DNA from: Ancylostoma caninum
Taxonomy: Eukaryota > Nematoda > Chromadorea > Rhabditida > Ancylostomatidae
DNA length: 64,000 nucleotides
Reading direction: 5' to 3'
NCBI GenBank assembly: GCA_037903475.1
Contig: JBAJFG010000442.1
Coordinates: 521,001 to 585,000 of the forward strand
The position numbers and the translations under genes were made by a program. Below are positions 13,660-26,605 of this stretch, in pieces. The stretch's first letter is position 1. Each line of letters begins with the position of its first letter. A model generated the notes under the pieces. The model was given only the letters and a program-made list of their open reading frames with translations. It had not been told where the DNA came from and did not search any database.

Positions 13660-14303
13660 ACAGGGGACGTCATTCACGACCACTACTCCCGCGGCATGAC
13701 GCGCCGCACCACCTACGCGGCGCGGCTGGCTGGCTGGGTGCTGCGGCTGGTGGATGTTGCCGGGATTTTCCGCTTGTCTTCAGTTTCTGCGACAATTTCA
13801 TTTATTTGTGGGCCTTCCTGGTAAATATTTGAGATAGAATGGCACCGATTCAGTTCTGTTATCTGAGCTTGAGGAAGATATCGTCTTGCAGTCTGTTCCC
13901 TACTAAGAGGCTTTTTGTCATTGCTTATTAGAAAGCTGATGTATCGCCTAGTTCGCGGTCTTCACTGTGGTTAATGACTGATTTTCCCCCATCCACGATG
14001 ATTTTTAGGTCAATCGTGTGAGGACATTGCATTGTTCATGTTCTTTTTCGAAGTTACTGACGTCAGGTAGAAGTTCGTGCTGAAGCACCTCTGAAAGTTC
14101 AACTCAACCCGGAACATCCGAAGTAGAGTGCGAGTGTGTGTACGGCAATACAAATAAATGAAATTTTCGCAGGAACTAAAGACAAACAGAGAATCCCGGC
14201 AACATCCACCCACCAGTCGCAGCACCCAGCCAGCCCGCCGCGCCGCGTACGTGGTGCAGCGCGCCATTCCGTGGGAGTACTGATCGTGATTGACGTCCCT
14301 GTA
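13660..14303. mobile_element. 640 bp fold-back element with long inverted arms
   Basis: The arms of about 165 bp (13660-13822 and 14140-14303) are inverted copies of one another. They share CAGGGGACGTCA, GCGCGCTGCACCACGTACGC-like GC-rich blocks, GGCTGGCTGGGTGCTG, GGATGTTGCCGGGATT and AATTTCATTTATTTGT, with scattered mismatches. The spacer of about 320 bp has no coding capacity. Open frames on both strands through the arms are products of the repeat. Confidence 0.8.
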
Positions 14304-14887
14304 CTCGACTAAGTTTTTTTTATGGGAGTTGTATAGTCTGTTTCTGCGTACCATCCGACAATTAATCCAATACAGACTGTATCTATTTTCACGAAGACGT
14401 TTTCGAAGAGGCTTTCATTCTCACTTCATTTTGGTTCCAGGGACCATAGAGTCCATACTGAAACATAGAATCAAAGGTTTCTCAAGATAATTATTGATTA
14501 AATATTTGGCTTCACTGGCTTCAGGTCAAGTGCTGTTTCTTCTTTAACAAGTGCAAATCGCTGACGAACCGTAGTTTCCATCCTGCCTCGAAATCCCTAG
14601 AACTTGTAAGTACTCTCCGTCAATCAATGAAGGAAGGACAGCGCCATCAATAACTGCTAATGCCTTTCAGCATCCTCAGCCAAGTGGTGCAGAATCCGGG
14701 GCTTAACGCGGCTACGTCAGGCACTGTGAATTTAAGTTTACGGTCAGTGACTCGCTGGTGTGCTTGGTGTGGTTACGTACGGTGCCACAATTGCGCGGGT
14801 GAGTGGTTTTTATGATCGCAGTGGCAGCTTCCTGTTATTGTTTCTGGTGTTTTACTTCCTTCTAACTCTCTTAAATTCAAAATTTGT

Positions 14888-14895
14888 CTATCTAG
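14888..14895 (+). promoter_or_regulatory. Possible spliced-leader acceptor for the isomerase gene
   Basis: CTATCTAG lies 16 bases before the ATG at 14912, the usual position of a nematode trans-splice acceptor. The match to TTTCAG is imperfect, so this is tentative. Confidence 0.35.
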
Positions 14896-14911
14896 GGTAC
14901 AATTTACCACC

Positions 14912-17900
14912 ATGCGGGTCGCCGTTAACCTGAACATGTTCCATCCAGAGTTACCGCTTCTGCAACGGTAAAATTTCTTTTTTTTTCTCATTAGGATACT
15001 TCACCTTTGTTAATCCAAGTCTTGGTACTTTCAGGTACAAAGCAGCAGCTACTGCTGGTTTTCGTCAAGTTGAAGTGTCTGTGCCCTATTCTGAAAAAGC
15101 CGAGGACCTAAAAAACGCAGCCGATTCCCTAGGCCTTTCACATACTCTCATCAATGCACCACCAGGTATATTGACAGGTATTGTGTCAAATTGATTGGCG
15201 GATAGTGCACGTGCGCCATGCCCTTACCCTATCCTTCGTTTGTATCCCGCCGCGCCTCTTGAGCCGTAACGCCATGGAGGCGCGCAGAGCATCCGCGATT
15301 TATTTCGACAAATTAGATTTTCTTTTTTTTCTGTAAGGATTTTTCCATTTATTTACTTCTTACTCATATATTGTAGCTTATTTTTAAGTAAATGTAGGCA
15401 CTTTTCATTCCCACATTTGTCTACTGTATTCCTTTGGTTAAAGTGAACCCATAATTTTAAGAGCCACAAACCACTCCAAATCACCTGCTGTGATTCCCTC
15501 AAGGAGCATTTTCACTGAGAAGGGGAAGAAAACCTTACTGATTTTTGGCTTTAGTGGAGATTGTCGGAACAGTCAGAGTGTCCTTCTTATATCATATGGT
15601 TTCATCGCGAAGGGAGTAAGCGTTGCTACTTACTATCAATGTTTGGATAGTGATTCTGTCCCGAAATCCATTGCCTGACATCCAGAAAGCCAGTTTCCAG
15701 TGGTGCACGAGTTGTAGGAAGTTCTTATTAGGGAAACGCAAATTAGATTCTCATCTACAGAGTACGTAATAATTTAATGGTTTCGACCGAAGAATTGCGG
15801 TGAATTAGGAATGTCTGAATGAACGGCAAGAAAATGGGCTAGCGAATGCTCGGGATACAGTGCTTGTACCCGATGGGTTGCCACACACTTCCCCTAATTG
15901 CCTCCTAGCTGCACTTATGGCATGCCGGGGGATTCTCGATATCATGTAAGATGATTCCGTTGACGTAGCTTCGCCTTGTTTTCACCGAAGGCCTGCAAAC
16001 GCTATTACAAGGTGGAGTCCCATCTTCATCTCCTGTCTACTCTTTTTTAAACAAGCATAGAATTAGCAGAGCATCTGCTGACGTACACATTCACGGTAAA
16101 AGTTCCTGCAAAACCGTTTTCGAACACCTTAGCTTGGGGAGGTTAGGGTAAGGGTCAAACCTCCATTTATCAACGGATTTTTCACTAGCGATCTATCGTT
16201 TGGGTAATTAATAGCGCGCCCGAACCCGAGCATATTAGAAGACAGGCAGTACACCGTTGTCAAATTGAGAATTACAGAGAACGTCAGTCGTTATTGCACT
16301 GCTCGAATGGGGAATGGGAGGGGGAGGGTGGGGAGGGGGGGGGAGTAGGGTGGGCATCGTTCGTCAAGTCACGTTGATACGCGCTAACTTAGATGTTGAT
16401 CCTTTGAGTAGACGCGCAACAGCGTGGGTTAACGCATCATGCGGGGTTGCCCCATCCACAGCTGTGCAGTAACACTGCCGCTATAGTCCTCGAGAACTGT
16501 AGCACACTGCGTCGCCTCGCTCGCGACTGTGACACCGGTGCATATCGGTTGTGGGCGGGGCGTCGCGGCGGCCGCCGAATTTGGCGACTGGCGATCGCCA
16601 ACATCGCCTGCCGCTGTCGCTGGCGACGGCGACACAAGGTGTTATACTCTTCGAGGAGTATAGCGGCTATCTAACGAGTGACATTTTCTGTGACCCTAAC
16701 TCAACAACAAAAAAAAACTCAAAAAGGAGTCTTTTTCGACATGAAATCGAGTTCATGTCGGATTTCATTAACACATCAAAATGTGTTAGTTCACATTCTC
16801 TGTTGTTATAGCTGTTATAGTCTTTTCACTGGGGAGGTTAGTTCGAGAATCGGCAAGGGAAAAATACGAATAGTTGTGGAGGGTGAAGAGGAAAACAGGA
16901 CACATGCACAAGTATTCAATTATTGTCATGTTTGAAATAGATTATTTCAAAAGTGTGATGCAATCATATCTCTACTCATATTGGGTTGGCGAGAAAGTAA
17001 TGAGTAGTAGTATCGAAAATCCTCAAACACCCTTTTTGTCTGAAAAATCAATCGATACAGTGGTTTGGCCTACATAATGTTGGAGAATATTCTTGAAGCT
17101 ACCAAGTGTTCATACCATCAATACCAAGACTACTGCTTCAGTTATGCCTGAAATTCCCTTTTTTTTCAACGCTGCCGTCTGGCTCCCGCGGGAAGAGCTG
17201 CCATCACAGCCCAAACCCGACCCCCGAGAAGGTCCTCCTTTGCTGATTCTGGGATGCCAAAGGAGTGCCGTATCACGAGCTGCTCCTACAAGGCAGGACG
17301 GTCACCGCTACCAGACACGCCAATCAACTCCAGGAACTAGCTGATGCCTTTCGACAAAAGCGTCACAGAAGGAATTCGGTACACCTCCTTCATAACAACG
17401 CTCGTTATCGCATTGCCATTGAGACACAGTCCAAACTAGTCGAGCTGGACAGAGACACAATACCTCACCTCTCCTTTGCTAGATTTGATGATGTCAAAGC
17501 TGTGGTTACTGAGTTCTTCGACTACCAGACCCGGCATTTCTGGGAGAGGTGAATCAGTATCCTGCCCGATAGCTGAAGCACTGTCATAGCTAACAGTGAT
17601 GATTGTATGTTGAGTATGTGATTGAACAAAGTTACAATAAAAACAGAAAAAAAACAAAAGTTTCGGAAATTACTTTCTCATCAAGCTAATATATTCTATG
17701 ATATGTTGACCAAAATATGAGTGTTCTCTAGGCGATTGGTCACGAGGATTTCGAGGGATAGCTGCACTACCAAATTTCAAAAAGGAGTTTCAAGAGAGCA
17801 TCGGCACAGCTATACAATATGCGAAGACGCTAAAGTGTGACAAGTAGGGGTTTATATAACTTATTGGTAGCACACTGATTGAAGTGGGAAATCCAACTAT

Positions 17901-18954
17901 AATAAATCCATCACAGGGTGCATGTCATGGCTGGAATACCTGCGAATAGTGATGGAGATGTGTCCAAAGTATTTCTAGAAAATGTGTCTTACGCTGCTGC
18001 TAAACTTGGCGAGGTACCAGTGCATTTCAACTTTTGTTCAGCAACACCATAACTGTGTCTTGGATGAGTGGAATCATAGGGAAACTTTTGAAAAGGAGTT
18101 CACTCTTTGATTTCTGAAAAAAAAGCAACCTTGAATTCAACCACTTTTGGCAAATCGTAGCCTTTCGTTTAGTCTTGCAGGCGAACCTGATGTGCCTCAT
18201 AGAACCCATCAACCATTGCACTATTCCAGGCTACTTTCTTTCATCGTACGAACAAGGTTCGTTGTATTTCATCAGTTTCACCAATTTCTGTAGAAATTCA
18301 CTATTACAGCTAAAGCTGTTATCGACGCTGTTAAGCTACCAAATTTGAAGATCCAGTACGTGAGTTATTATTCCTTAGAGTGAAAATTTGCAGATGTGGA
18401 TGTAGTACCATGGAAGCCGTTTTTATATTGGGGTACTCTGAATTTGCTTCTGAAGATTACTATCATGTCTTTCAGGGTTTAAGAATGTTGTTTTATGCGT
18501 TACGGGCACTAAGTCTGCAAATTATTTCTCACAAGAAATCAAGAGATCCGAAGTATTCGTGTCCTCCTCAACGTTGAAAGCAATTTCTAAGATTAAACTT
18601 CACCGTCTCATTGCAGAACGATTAGAAACAGTTTCCAGGACATATTCCATGCTCAGCAGATTTGTGGACAGATTTCGGCGAGTATACAAAAGTATAAAGA
18701 GCTTATTGGTAAGCTTACAAATCGGCTTATGGAGTGTCTACAAGCTAAAGCCTACTTCACGTTCAGGCTATATACAAGTAGCACAAGTGCCCTCACGTAA
18801 TGAACCTATCACATCCGGTGAGATTGACTACAAGTACGTATTCGGATTGTTACAATCAACAAATCCAAACTGGACTATAGGACTCGAGCACAACTTTCAT
18901 GAGGCTCATGGAGCTCCACGTGATTGGGTCCGAGATTTAGGTTTAACCATGTAG
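14912..18954 (+). CDS. hyi: Hydroxypyruvate isomerase family protein (8 exons, 259 aa)
   Basis: Expected to interconvert hydroxypyruvate and tartronate semialdehyde; a cytosolic TIM-barrel of the AP-endonuclease-2 fold. Exons by splice phase: 14912-14967, 15035-15165, 17732-17843, 17917-18013, 18181-18256, 18310-18359, 18639-18708, 18767-18954; every junction keeps frame and the total is 780 nt including TAG. Family landmarks in order: AAATAGFRQVEVSVPY near the N terminus, LINAPPGDWSRGFRGIAALP across exons 2-3, VHVMAGIP, LIEPINHCTIPGYFLS, YDIFHAQQICGQ, VAQVPSRNEPITSGEIDY, and IGLEHNFHE near the end. Glu140 (LIEPIN) and Glu238 (GLEHN) match the two catalytic or metal-binding glutamates of the family, and length is as usual (about 260 aa). 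Intron 2 (2566 bp) holds a dead mariner element. No frame break is seen, so the gene looks functional. The product name rests on family pattern. Confidence 0.93.
15166..17731 (+). other. Large intron 2 of the isomerase gene
   Basis: This 2566 bp intron runs from a GT at 15166 to an AG at 17730-17731. It contains a G-rich block with an oligo-G run at about 16320-16350, a GC-rich block at 16440-16640 that creates overlapping chance frames, a diverged copy of the AATACTCAACTAT repeat family near 16880-16930, and the mariner remnant at 16981-17689. Confidence 0.8.
16981..17689 (+). pseudogene. Internally deleted mariner transposon in intron 2
   Basis: The ends are inverted repeats of about 22 bp, left TTGGGTTGGCGAGAAAGTAA and right its diverged complement ending TCATCAAGCTAA. 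Both are flanked by TA (16979-16980 and 17690-17691), as expected for mariner insertion. The + strand carries the C-terminal part of a mariner transposase across at least two frames (about 17170-17340, then 17265-17552). Visible words include VHLLHNNAR, TQSKLVEL, DDVKAVVTEFFD and TRHFWERG. The catalytic HDNARPH motif reads HNNARYR, so the aspartate is lost. The segment holding the third catalytic aspartate is deleted between PHLSFA and RFDDVKAV. The N-terminal half is missing. It cannot encode an active enzyme. Confidence 0.88.
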
Positions 18955-18988
18955 AAAGATTTCTATCTACCGCTGCGTAGAAAAGGTC

Positions 18989-18994
18989 AATAAA
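18989..18994 (+). terminator. Polyadenylation signal of the isomerase gene
   Basis: AATAAA lies 35 bases after the stop codon, the expected position for a compact nematode 3' UTR. Confidence 0.75.
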
Positions 18995-21900
18995 TTATTA
19001 ATTCTATTATAGTTCTTGTTTTCACTGATAGATAGGAAGCTTATCCTCCTCTTATGAGGTGTTCATCTCTGATTTTTTCGTTTGCGTATTATATTCTTTT
19101 CTGTGTTCTTTAATCAATCTCTCCATCGCAGCAACGCGAATTTATTACCGAATTTTCTGTCAGGCTATTATCTCCATTCGTTTTTAAATCTGACATAATA
19201 TCACTGGCTATTCTTATCTAAAGTGTTGTCAGCCCATCTCGTTTTCTCGGAAATGCATCCATATTATCTAACATGATGGCCGTCTCAGAAGCTCGAATAA
19301 CCCCACTGACCCGCAGAGATTCAATTGATCAGCCGAGAAAGTCGGTTTACTGCCCATGTCGGCCAACAGCTGAACAAGTCGAAGTACTGTCTTCGTAAGG
19401 ACGTAGTAGATTGGGAGCAGATTGAAGAGGTGATCGGGCGTTCAACATGGCAACACTGTCTTGACTGCCTTTTTCCTAACAGGTCCAAATTGTTATGTAC
19501 TATGAATAAGCTGGACGAAACAAGAGCTTTGCTTTACACTTGCTGCTCATAATGTTGAAGGTGTGATAAATGAGCGCAAGGCTCATCCTGAGGGATAAAA
19601 CGCTGACCTATACGTCAAAGCTTTTCCCAACAGGCACTGTTTAGGCCAGATGCGCTTCCATATACTCTGCGACTTATAATGGGTTCCGAATGCGTGACGT
19701 ATTTTCAAATACGAAGCGATCGATCCTGACCAATTTGTCGTTTTTTTTTTTCTGTTTATGAGCAAGGATTTCAATCTGAACTGTTATTTGCATCTTTTCA
19801 CCTTAACAAGCGTAGGTGTGATACGCTTGAATCGTTTGGCCTCTGAATTCGTCCTCTTCCTCGCTCATTACGTATTTTGTTCTCACGCACACATTGGTAT
19901 AGCTCTTCTTGAAACCGAGATATCCGTGTCTTTTTTGCATATTGTCTGCTTTAGCGCCTCTCCTGGTGTAGTATTGTACCTTACTGCTTTACTACGATGA
20001 CCTACTACCATGACCTTTTCGGCGTTTTTTTTTCTTTTCTAATGCGTCTCCACCTACCTTCTGTGGTGAAGCAGACTATACATAGTGCCAGTGTTCCAGC
20101 CTTCAATTCTGAATGGAAAACCGTCTTGCCTAAGATATTTCTCATTACGAACTATTGTTAATTTTTTTTGTTCATCCATAACTCCTCGTTTTAAAGCTCT
20201 TCTCATCCCCAGATAAAGTCATACATATCATAAGAGCGGAACTTAGCGGGTATTACTCATTTAAGAGGATAGAGAGTGCTACAGTTATTGTCGCCATGTT
20301 GGATTATCCAGGGATTTGCTGCAGAGATCCTGAGCGTATCAAGAACGAAGAGTAAAGACAACAAATGGCCTACAGATTTCTACAGGTTTAATGAACAAAG
20401 AGGAGTTGTGAGTGGGCTGTTTTCTCATCGTCTTTCTCTCTTTCTCCTCATGGAATGGCCCACTGCTTCTTCTTTCTCTTGTTTGTAATAGAGTGCAGCG
20501 TTCGTATCTCAGTGTAACACTTGATGGCTAAGTTGAATTTAAGACCGCCAACGCCAGCTGCCGCCAACTGCCTAGTTCGTCCTCAATAACACCTGCCGGC
20601 TTCCCTTTTTTTTTCTCCTAGTCATGTTCTTAGCTGCTAGAAGAGAATTTCCACTGTTATTCCGATTCTTCTTGCTCGATCAATCGCTCCAGGATACGCT
20701 CAACGTATGCGTCACTTCCGTCAATTGGACGTGAACAATGATCGCAAACTCATCATCACAACGGAGATCTACTGCAAGTTTTCTGGAGGAATGGAGATGT
20801 CGAGATCTAGCAATTCTTCTATATAGCTGCTCGTGCCATGACGCAACATGTGGTTAAGAGTGCGACTACCTCAGCATAAGCCAGATCTTGCCGTCTTAAC
20901 GAGCTGGAAGCAGTCGACTTGGCTTGGAAAATCCACACCTGCTTGCAACTTTCACTTCCTCGTTACCCTTTCTTCTACTCATGTTGTATAGTTGTGCAGT
21001 AAATAGTAGCTCTTCAAGTGGGCATGCCTTCATAATCAGTATTTTAGCTAGCTTCATATTCGTAATGAATGTATTTATGTGTTTTTATTAATGTGACATA
21101 TCGTTAAAGCTCAGGCTCTGCTCCGACTCCCTCGTTCTTCTCTATCATCGGATCAAGCCAAGAGCAAAACTTCGGAGGAAATCTTATGCGAAGAAACACG
21201 TTTTCGTCAATGTTGTCAGAGCGAGCTTTTTAACGTTGAAAAACATTGGCCGAATGCAAAACATTTCATAGGGTTCTGCTAGCTTCCAAGTCCTTTAGCT
21301 AGAATTGTGTTTGATGTTAACCTGTGTCGGTGTTGATTTTTTGCTCTGATATTTCCAACGAAGTATTCTCTCAAATGGTCGGTGTTTATAGCCTTAAATA
21401 GGAAATAGGAAGTTTAGACTTTTACAGTTTCAAATTTTAGGCTAGTGAGCATTAATTTTGATTTACTACATTGATTAAAAATTTTAGTTCTTCAGCATAC
21501 TACAAGTGAAAGAAAAGACCACTCACTTACATATAGGATGAAGTAGGAAAACTAATTCGTAAGTGCCTTCGATGGTGATTAAACGAAGGCATTCTGTGTA
21601 TCTTATATCAAAATAATATTAAAGTAATAAGGGAGATTCCAGAAAAATTTCCTTCCTCCAAGCTGATCGATTCCAAGCAGAAGGTCCCTTTGGGTTTGTC
21701 TTGCTTTGCTAGTATTCAGCAGTAAACCTGGCAAAAAGTGATAGAACTTGGTGATGATTTGTTCATTTCCTAACGTGTTTCACTTATTTCAGAAAATCAG
21801 TCAAATGTAGTGCTTCAAAAACCACAACATCCCCGACAACCTGATACTTTTTTCGTTTGCGTATGTTCCTGTTCTTATCGGTCGTTACTACCATCCGACC

Positions 21901-22000
21901 TGCAAAGGGAGGTAAGGGTCGGGTTAGTTACTTGGAGAGGCACCTAAGTGTCGGCATTTTTTTTTGCTTGCATATGTATATGGTGAGAGTAGTCAGGGAC
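18995..22000. other. Non-coding stretch, nothing recognised
   Basis: AT-rich sequence with short T runs. No exon with a recognisable protein pattern and no paired inverted repeat is seen. Confidence 0.45.
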
Positions 22001-22005
22001 ATGCC

Positions 22006-22110
22006 TCTGGCGCAGCGGTAGGCCTTTTGACTGACAGAACACTCTAATTATTGATAGTGAGAGGTCATTCATAGGTGACAGTATTTAGTTGGGTTGGCTC
22101 GACTGGGCAG
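22006..22110 (+). repeat. Possible tRNA-derived SINE fragment
   Basis: TGGCGCAGCGGTAGG at about 22008 matches a pol III A-box, and TTGGGTTGGCTCGACTGG about 80 bases later loosely resembles a B-box. Nothing else supports a tRNA fold. This is a weak call. Confidence 0.2.
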
Positions 22111-22119
22111 TGCTAGTTT

Positions 22120-22650
22120 CCCTAGTGCTCCATTGTTATTCTCGGTGACGTGTTGGATTGCTTTTGTTCAATTTTAGCCATGTTAACTAATTTTCTAAAG
22201 TGCAACAGCGAAAGCAAACTGTTTGTTTTGACGACTGTTTCTGCTGCAAATTCCTCGACATTGTTTATGCTGGCTTCTGTGCGTCTCCTCATTTCAAGGC
22301 TTTCTGCGCCTCCGATCAACGGTGTTGTCAAAACATTGTCTTGTTCTTTCAGTCAACTTGGTGGCAGACCAGTATGCACAATTTCATTTGGAAACTGTGC
22401 GCTACCTGATTTAGATATCAATTTGACTTCAGCCTATTGTGGAGTTTCCCATTCCACTTGTTTATCCAATTTTTCGCGCCAAAATCGTATTGATCGGTTG
22501 TTTTGGTGCCCGTTCATCCTCTTCTGTTCAACTTTTGCAGCTGTTAGGGTGTGCGATGTTGCAGTTTATTGGACAAAGAGCAAGGAAACAGTTCTGCTTC
22601 CGCTTTCATACGATTTGCCATCATTTTACGAAATTGTTCTGCAACCAGCA
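22120..22650 (-). pseudogene. Possible degraded element-encoded protein, unrecognised
   Basis: Frames on the - strand contain hydrophilic, helix-rich segments (for example MRRRTEASINNVEEF in one frame and AEQFRKMMANRMKAEAELF in another) interrupted by stops and frame changes. The + strand has an open frame of 167 codons (22150-22653) that looks like its shadow. This pattern fits an old transposable-element protein, but I cannot assign a family. Confidence 0.25.
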
Positions 22651-22699
22651 TAATTTTTTATTCGATTTTCTCTTCAAGAGGGTAAGAGAGTAATAAAGA

Positions 22700-25600
22700 A
22701 GAGAGTATCTCATAACGCTAACAGTAGTAATAATAATAATGGCAAGTAGCAGTGATATTCAATGATTTACTAGTTTTTTTCGCTTGATTACAACTATATC
22801 TCCACAGTAACGGGAGCGACTTACATACTCAAGCTTGAACTTAATCTCGCTTCTTTGTGATGCGCACCTGCTTAATTATATCGATAGGCGGGGTTCTGCT
22901 TGAAAAAGAGGCATGACGTTGCCTTGCCATTTTGTTTTGCATCGGAAGTAGAGGGCACCCTAGCTTCAGGCCAAATTCTCTTTCATCGTTGGCATTTGTA
23001 GACCGTACATAGTGTGTGCGATGGAGCGTATAGAAGTTGTGCTGTAGAGTACATTTGTAGGCGACGGTTTGACGGGATTTGCTGAGATAAGTAGAGGAGC
23101 TTATTAATGTTGTTTTCAAATTAATACAGAATGTGTACGGTCTGCGTGAAGAAAAAAAAGTCGCGTGGTACGCCTAAGAAGCACGGGGGGAGGGGGCAAA
23201 CAAAAAGTGTGGTTGGGGTATGCTTCATATGAGAGTCGTGTAGGTTCCGCCTCGCTTCTCACACCGCAACGCCTGCACCATTCAAAAAGTTTTTGTAACA
23301 GACTGTTCCTCAATCTGACTGTGAGAAGAGTTTGACGTTCGTTTGAGATCAACACGTGAAATAATACAGTACTAGCTAAACAGTTTACAGTAGCGAAATA
23401 CACTGAAAACTTTGCTTCATTGTGCTAACCAACGAACTGCATCGGTAGTGTTTGGCTGTCTTTTTTTACAATATGGTGTGCGCACGTATCGGACATGTTC
23501 GATGAAAATTGTTGCTTCATCGAAGCTGGTTTCACCGCGCTATCCAACTGCAAAATATTGATTACCCGTTGGTTTTGATTCTCCTCGTTGCAAAGTTCGC
23601 TTTATTTTTACATTTGAGGATCACATAATAATAAGAATCCATATAATTCCTTACTACATATGTTAGTCATCGCTAGGTTTGTCGTACATTTTTATAAAAT
23701 GCTGGTGTGGAATCCATTCTCAAATACATATGCATATACATATAAGTACTGCCGTTTTTGTTTAGCGGTCTGGAAGTGACGTAATAATGAATATGCTGCT
23801 AGCAATGATCCTCTTACCAGTGATGCACCTCGCAGACTATGCGACGATAAGCCTAGTCTCAGGCTCATCTGTGTTAAGATTTGCTTTAGGAGGTCAGTGC
23901 TATGATTGTTCTGGTTCAATGCACCGGTGCATCACTTTTCGGAGGGTTGTTCTATTCATAGCAGATATTTTACACAAAAACTTTCTGCTATAACGGCTAG
24001 CTGTTGGCTTTCCGCATAGTTGATTCCGAGAAGATACAGCCTACGCGGTGCTGTGTAACACCAGCCCCGTATATAAGATCGGTGCCCCGTTCGACTCTTC
24101 CTGACAGCCACACCACTCAACTGCACTCCGGTTCCCTTTCCTTTCCCTCTTCAAATGAGATAGCAGATATCATAAGCCTTATGTTATACACAGACATGAA
24201 CTTCACTCAGACCTCAGGTAAGACATGACATCTTATCCTGACAAAACCTTCGTCTACCACATCCAAAGCGCAGATGAATTCCTCTCGGAATGAAGGTGAG
24301 GATTGAACATATTTTATCATCAAATCATGAAGAACGTTAGCACATTTCAAAGTGTAAAGAGGGCCGTATTTCCAGACCTGGCTCATAGCATGGGTGCTGG
24401 ACGACAGCCGGCCCGTGTTCGTTAAATAAGACTCATTAAGGAAAAGCATATGCTTCTCTGTTAATGCACAATGTTCTAACCTCAAGCTTTTTCCCTCATC
24501 TGCGCTTGTTTCTTTGGTGTAACGTCTTTTGAAGTTACAACTACTACTAGTATATTTTATGCAACCCACTTCTGGCTTGCAATGTTATGAAGGATCTGCT
24601 CTTATTGTTAGACCACACGTCGCAAGTAGTGAGTCCTACATTTTCCTTATCTTCTCCAGTATAAGAGTGTCGTTTTTCGAAAAGACGAAAATTGACGAGT
24701 CCATCTCTGCTGGGATAGAACACTGCACAGATCGTGGAATAGTGCGTTACAATCAGTGCCGAGTTCTAGTAAATAACCATTTCTTAGTTGAAATGAGGAC
24801 ATCGATAAATGCTAGGCTCTGCGAAAAGAAAAGCCTGTTAATCTTTGCAAGGAGAAATGTTTTCACACACTTCCGCTTTGACTTTTTGTAGCAGATGTAA
24901 CTCAAATATGGACAACTAAGAGAAGTAGACGTCACGTATTTCATATACCACATTCCAGAACAACTGATTAGTCATATAGGATGGCACAAAGCTGATGCGA
25001 AACATGTGGTTCTCAATACAAATGGACACATACAAAGCACTGCGGGTAAAGAAAGGGCAGGCTCTGTAGTGCCGACATCGGGTGTGAAGATTGTTTACAA
25101 GTTGTCGGGTCAGAGTATCCATTGCAGACGACTGACGGCAGTTTCTGGATGCTCTCCGCTCAGAGCAATTGCCTTGCAGTCGCTGTCATATGAGGTGCTC
25201 GACGTTGTTCATTGCCACGGTTGATGTACGGAGAGCACCAATAAGAGCAATTTGCTCATAATTGATCATTTCCAGCACATATTGGTGCAATATTTTGCTC
25301 AGAATCTGTGAGAGAAACGGAGGAAAGTTCTAAGTGTCTACAGTAAAACTGTAGAACTATCTCGTTGTTGTCGATAGTGCATGGAAAGTCCAGCTACGAT
25401 GTAGACCGCACTTGTCCTTGAGGACTTCTCAGATCACAAGACTGATTTCGCAACATAATGCCAGTCAACAAGTTTCGAAATTCCTTGTTTCTGACCTAGC
25501 TCGTATTAGTTGTTTTCAAACCATTCTTGGGCTGCTCTCACGATATTTCTTCTTTTGTATGTGAACTCTCGTATTCAACAACTATCCCTCGATTTGGGGT

Positions 25601-26110
25601 TTTCGAGCGAATTACGAAATTATGCAACTTTGATTGCGAAATTTGGAAGTGCATGCGGAGAACGTGCTATATTGTTCAACATCGACGATAGAGAGAAATT
25701 AAAAACGAGTTAGAGTTTTGAAGCATACAGTGTGTCTCAAAATAACTGACGTATGAGGCGCGTAAAGAGACGTGCCCGATTATGTCACTAGACTAAGTAT
25801 TTACCCACACCATCCTCTATTTATTTGCACACAGACTGTATGTAAGCAATTGTACTTGTCTTTTTTTTTGCGGAAAATTTTCACTTATTGCCTCATTACC
25901 AGATCAATGGCTTTGAGTAGTGGTTTGGGCGTGGGCATCCTCTATTCCAAATTCATCGTTGCATTCAGCACCCATCCAAATCTTCGTGTTCAACATTTTG
26001 CACGGCTTCGGGGTTTTGAGGGACCTAGAACTTAGATCCAATAGTGAATAGTTTGTAACACGAGAAATCCACGAAGGCGGAGTGCTGTTTTCCTTACGTC
26101 TAGTTGTGTC
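22700..26110. other. Non-coding stretch with one dispersed repeat
   Basis: No gene is recognised. The 24150-24228 segment pairs with 10797-10876. The open frame 25510-25713 has an ordinary amino-acid composition, but I recognise no domain and no splice partner. Confidence 0.4.
24150..24228 (+). repeat. Dispersed repeat, copy 2 (partner at 10797)
   Basis: It shares AATGAGATAGCAGATATCATA, TGTTATACACAGACATGAACT and a final GACATGAC with 10797-10876. Upstream of it, TATATAAGATCGGTGC at about 24069 recurs at about 44326, suggesting that parts of this family are scattered more widely. Confidence 0.6.
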
Positions 26111-26114
26111 GCTG

Positions 26115-26262
26115 TTATGGTCTGTATCGCCAGCGATGATAGTTGAGTATTCGTGCACAGTGTCTGTTTTTCTCTGTACCCTCTCCAATCTGCGCACTTT
26201 CCTGCCCTCTTCTTCTATGCGGCGTTTCCCCAACTATCTTTCCCCGTGGAACAGACTATAGC
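26115..26262 (+). repeat. Dispersed repeat family, copy A
   Basis: Shares CGCCAGCGATGATAGTTGAG, TATTCGTGCACAGTGTCTGT and a terminal GTGGAACAGACTAT with 28775-28883. Diverged inverse relatives lie near 11440 and 16880. Confidence 0.65.
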
Positions 26263-26464
26263 AATCCTGGATCCCGCCACAAAAAGTCACGCAACCTGTG
26301 CAGGCAACCAGGGCGTGGGTGAGCCAACCAAGGAAACTGTGTCCGCGATTCGAATATCTTCGCAGATAAGTTACAACTCTCTGTGTTTGTTCAACATTTG
26401 TGATGCTCTGATAATGCCTGTCAACACTGACACTATAACACAGCGTCAGGGCTTTCGATGGGTG

Positions 26465-26605
26465 CGACTTTTTAACACATTCGCGAACATACGCTTTGGC
26501 ATGGTGTGTCCCGTGGGACACGTGCATTTGAACGAGTGTGGGTCCCGTGGTCAACCGCTTGAGCACGTGGTCCCACATGGTAGGAATTTTTCCTCCGCCG
26601 CACAA
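26465..26605 (-). repeat. Dispersed GCGAATGTGTTAA-ended repeat, copy on -
   Basis: The reverse complement matches 49100-49222: CCTACCACATGGGA, GTGGTTGAGC or its variants, TCAAATGCACGTGTCCCAC-like word, CATGCCAAAGCGTA, then GCGAATGTGTTAA. Partial, more diverged relatives occur at 26845-26940, 41670-41695 and 48745-48800. Confidence 0.65.

Noticed and set aside
22150..22653. The second-longest open frame (167 codons, +) as a gene
   Set aside because: It has no recognisable domain, no codon-level support and no splice partners, and the opposite strand shows more protein-like words. I list the region only as a possible degraded element on -.
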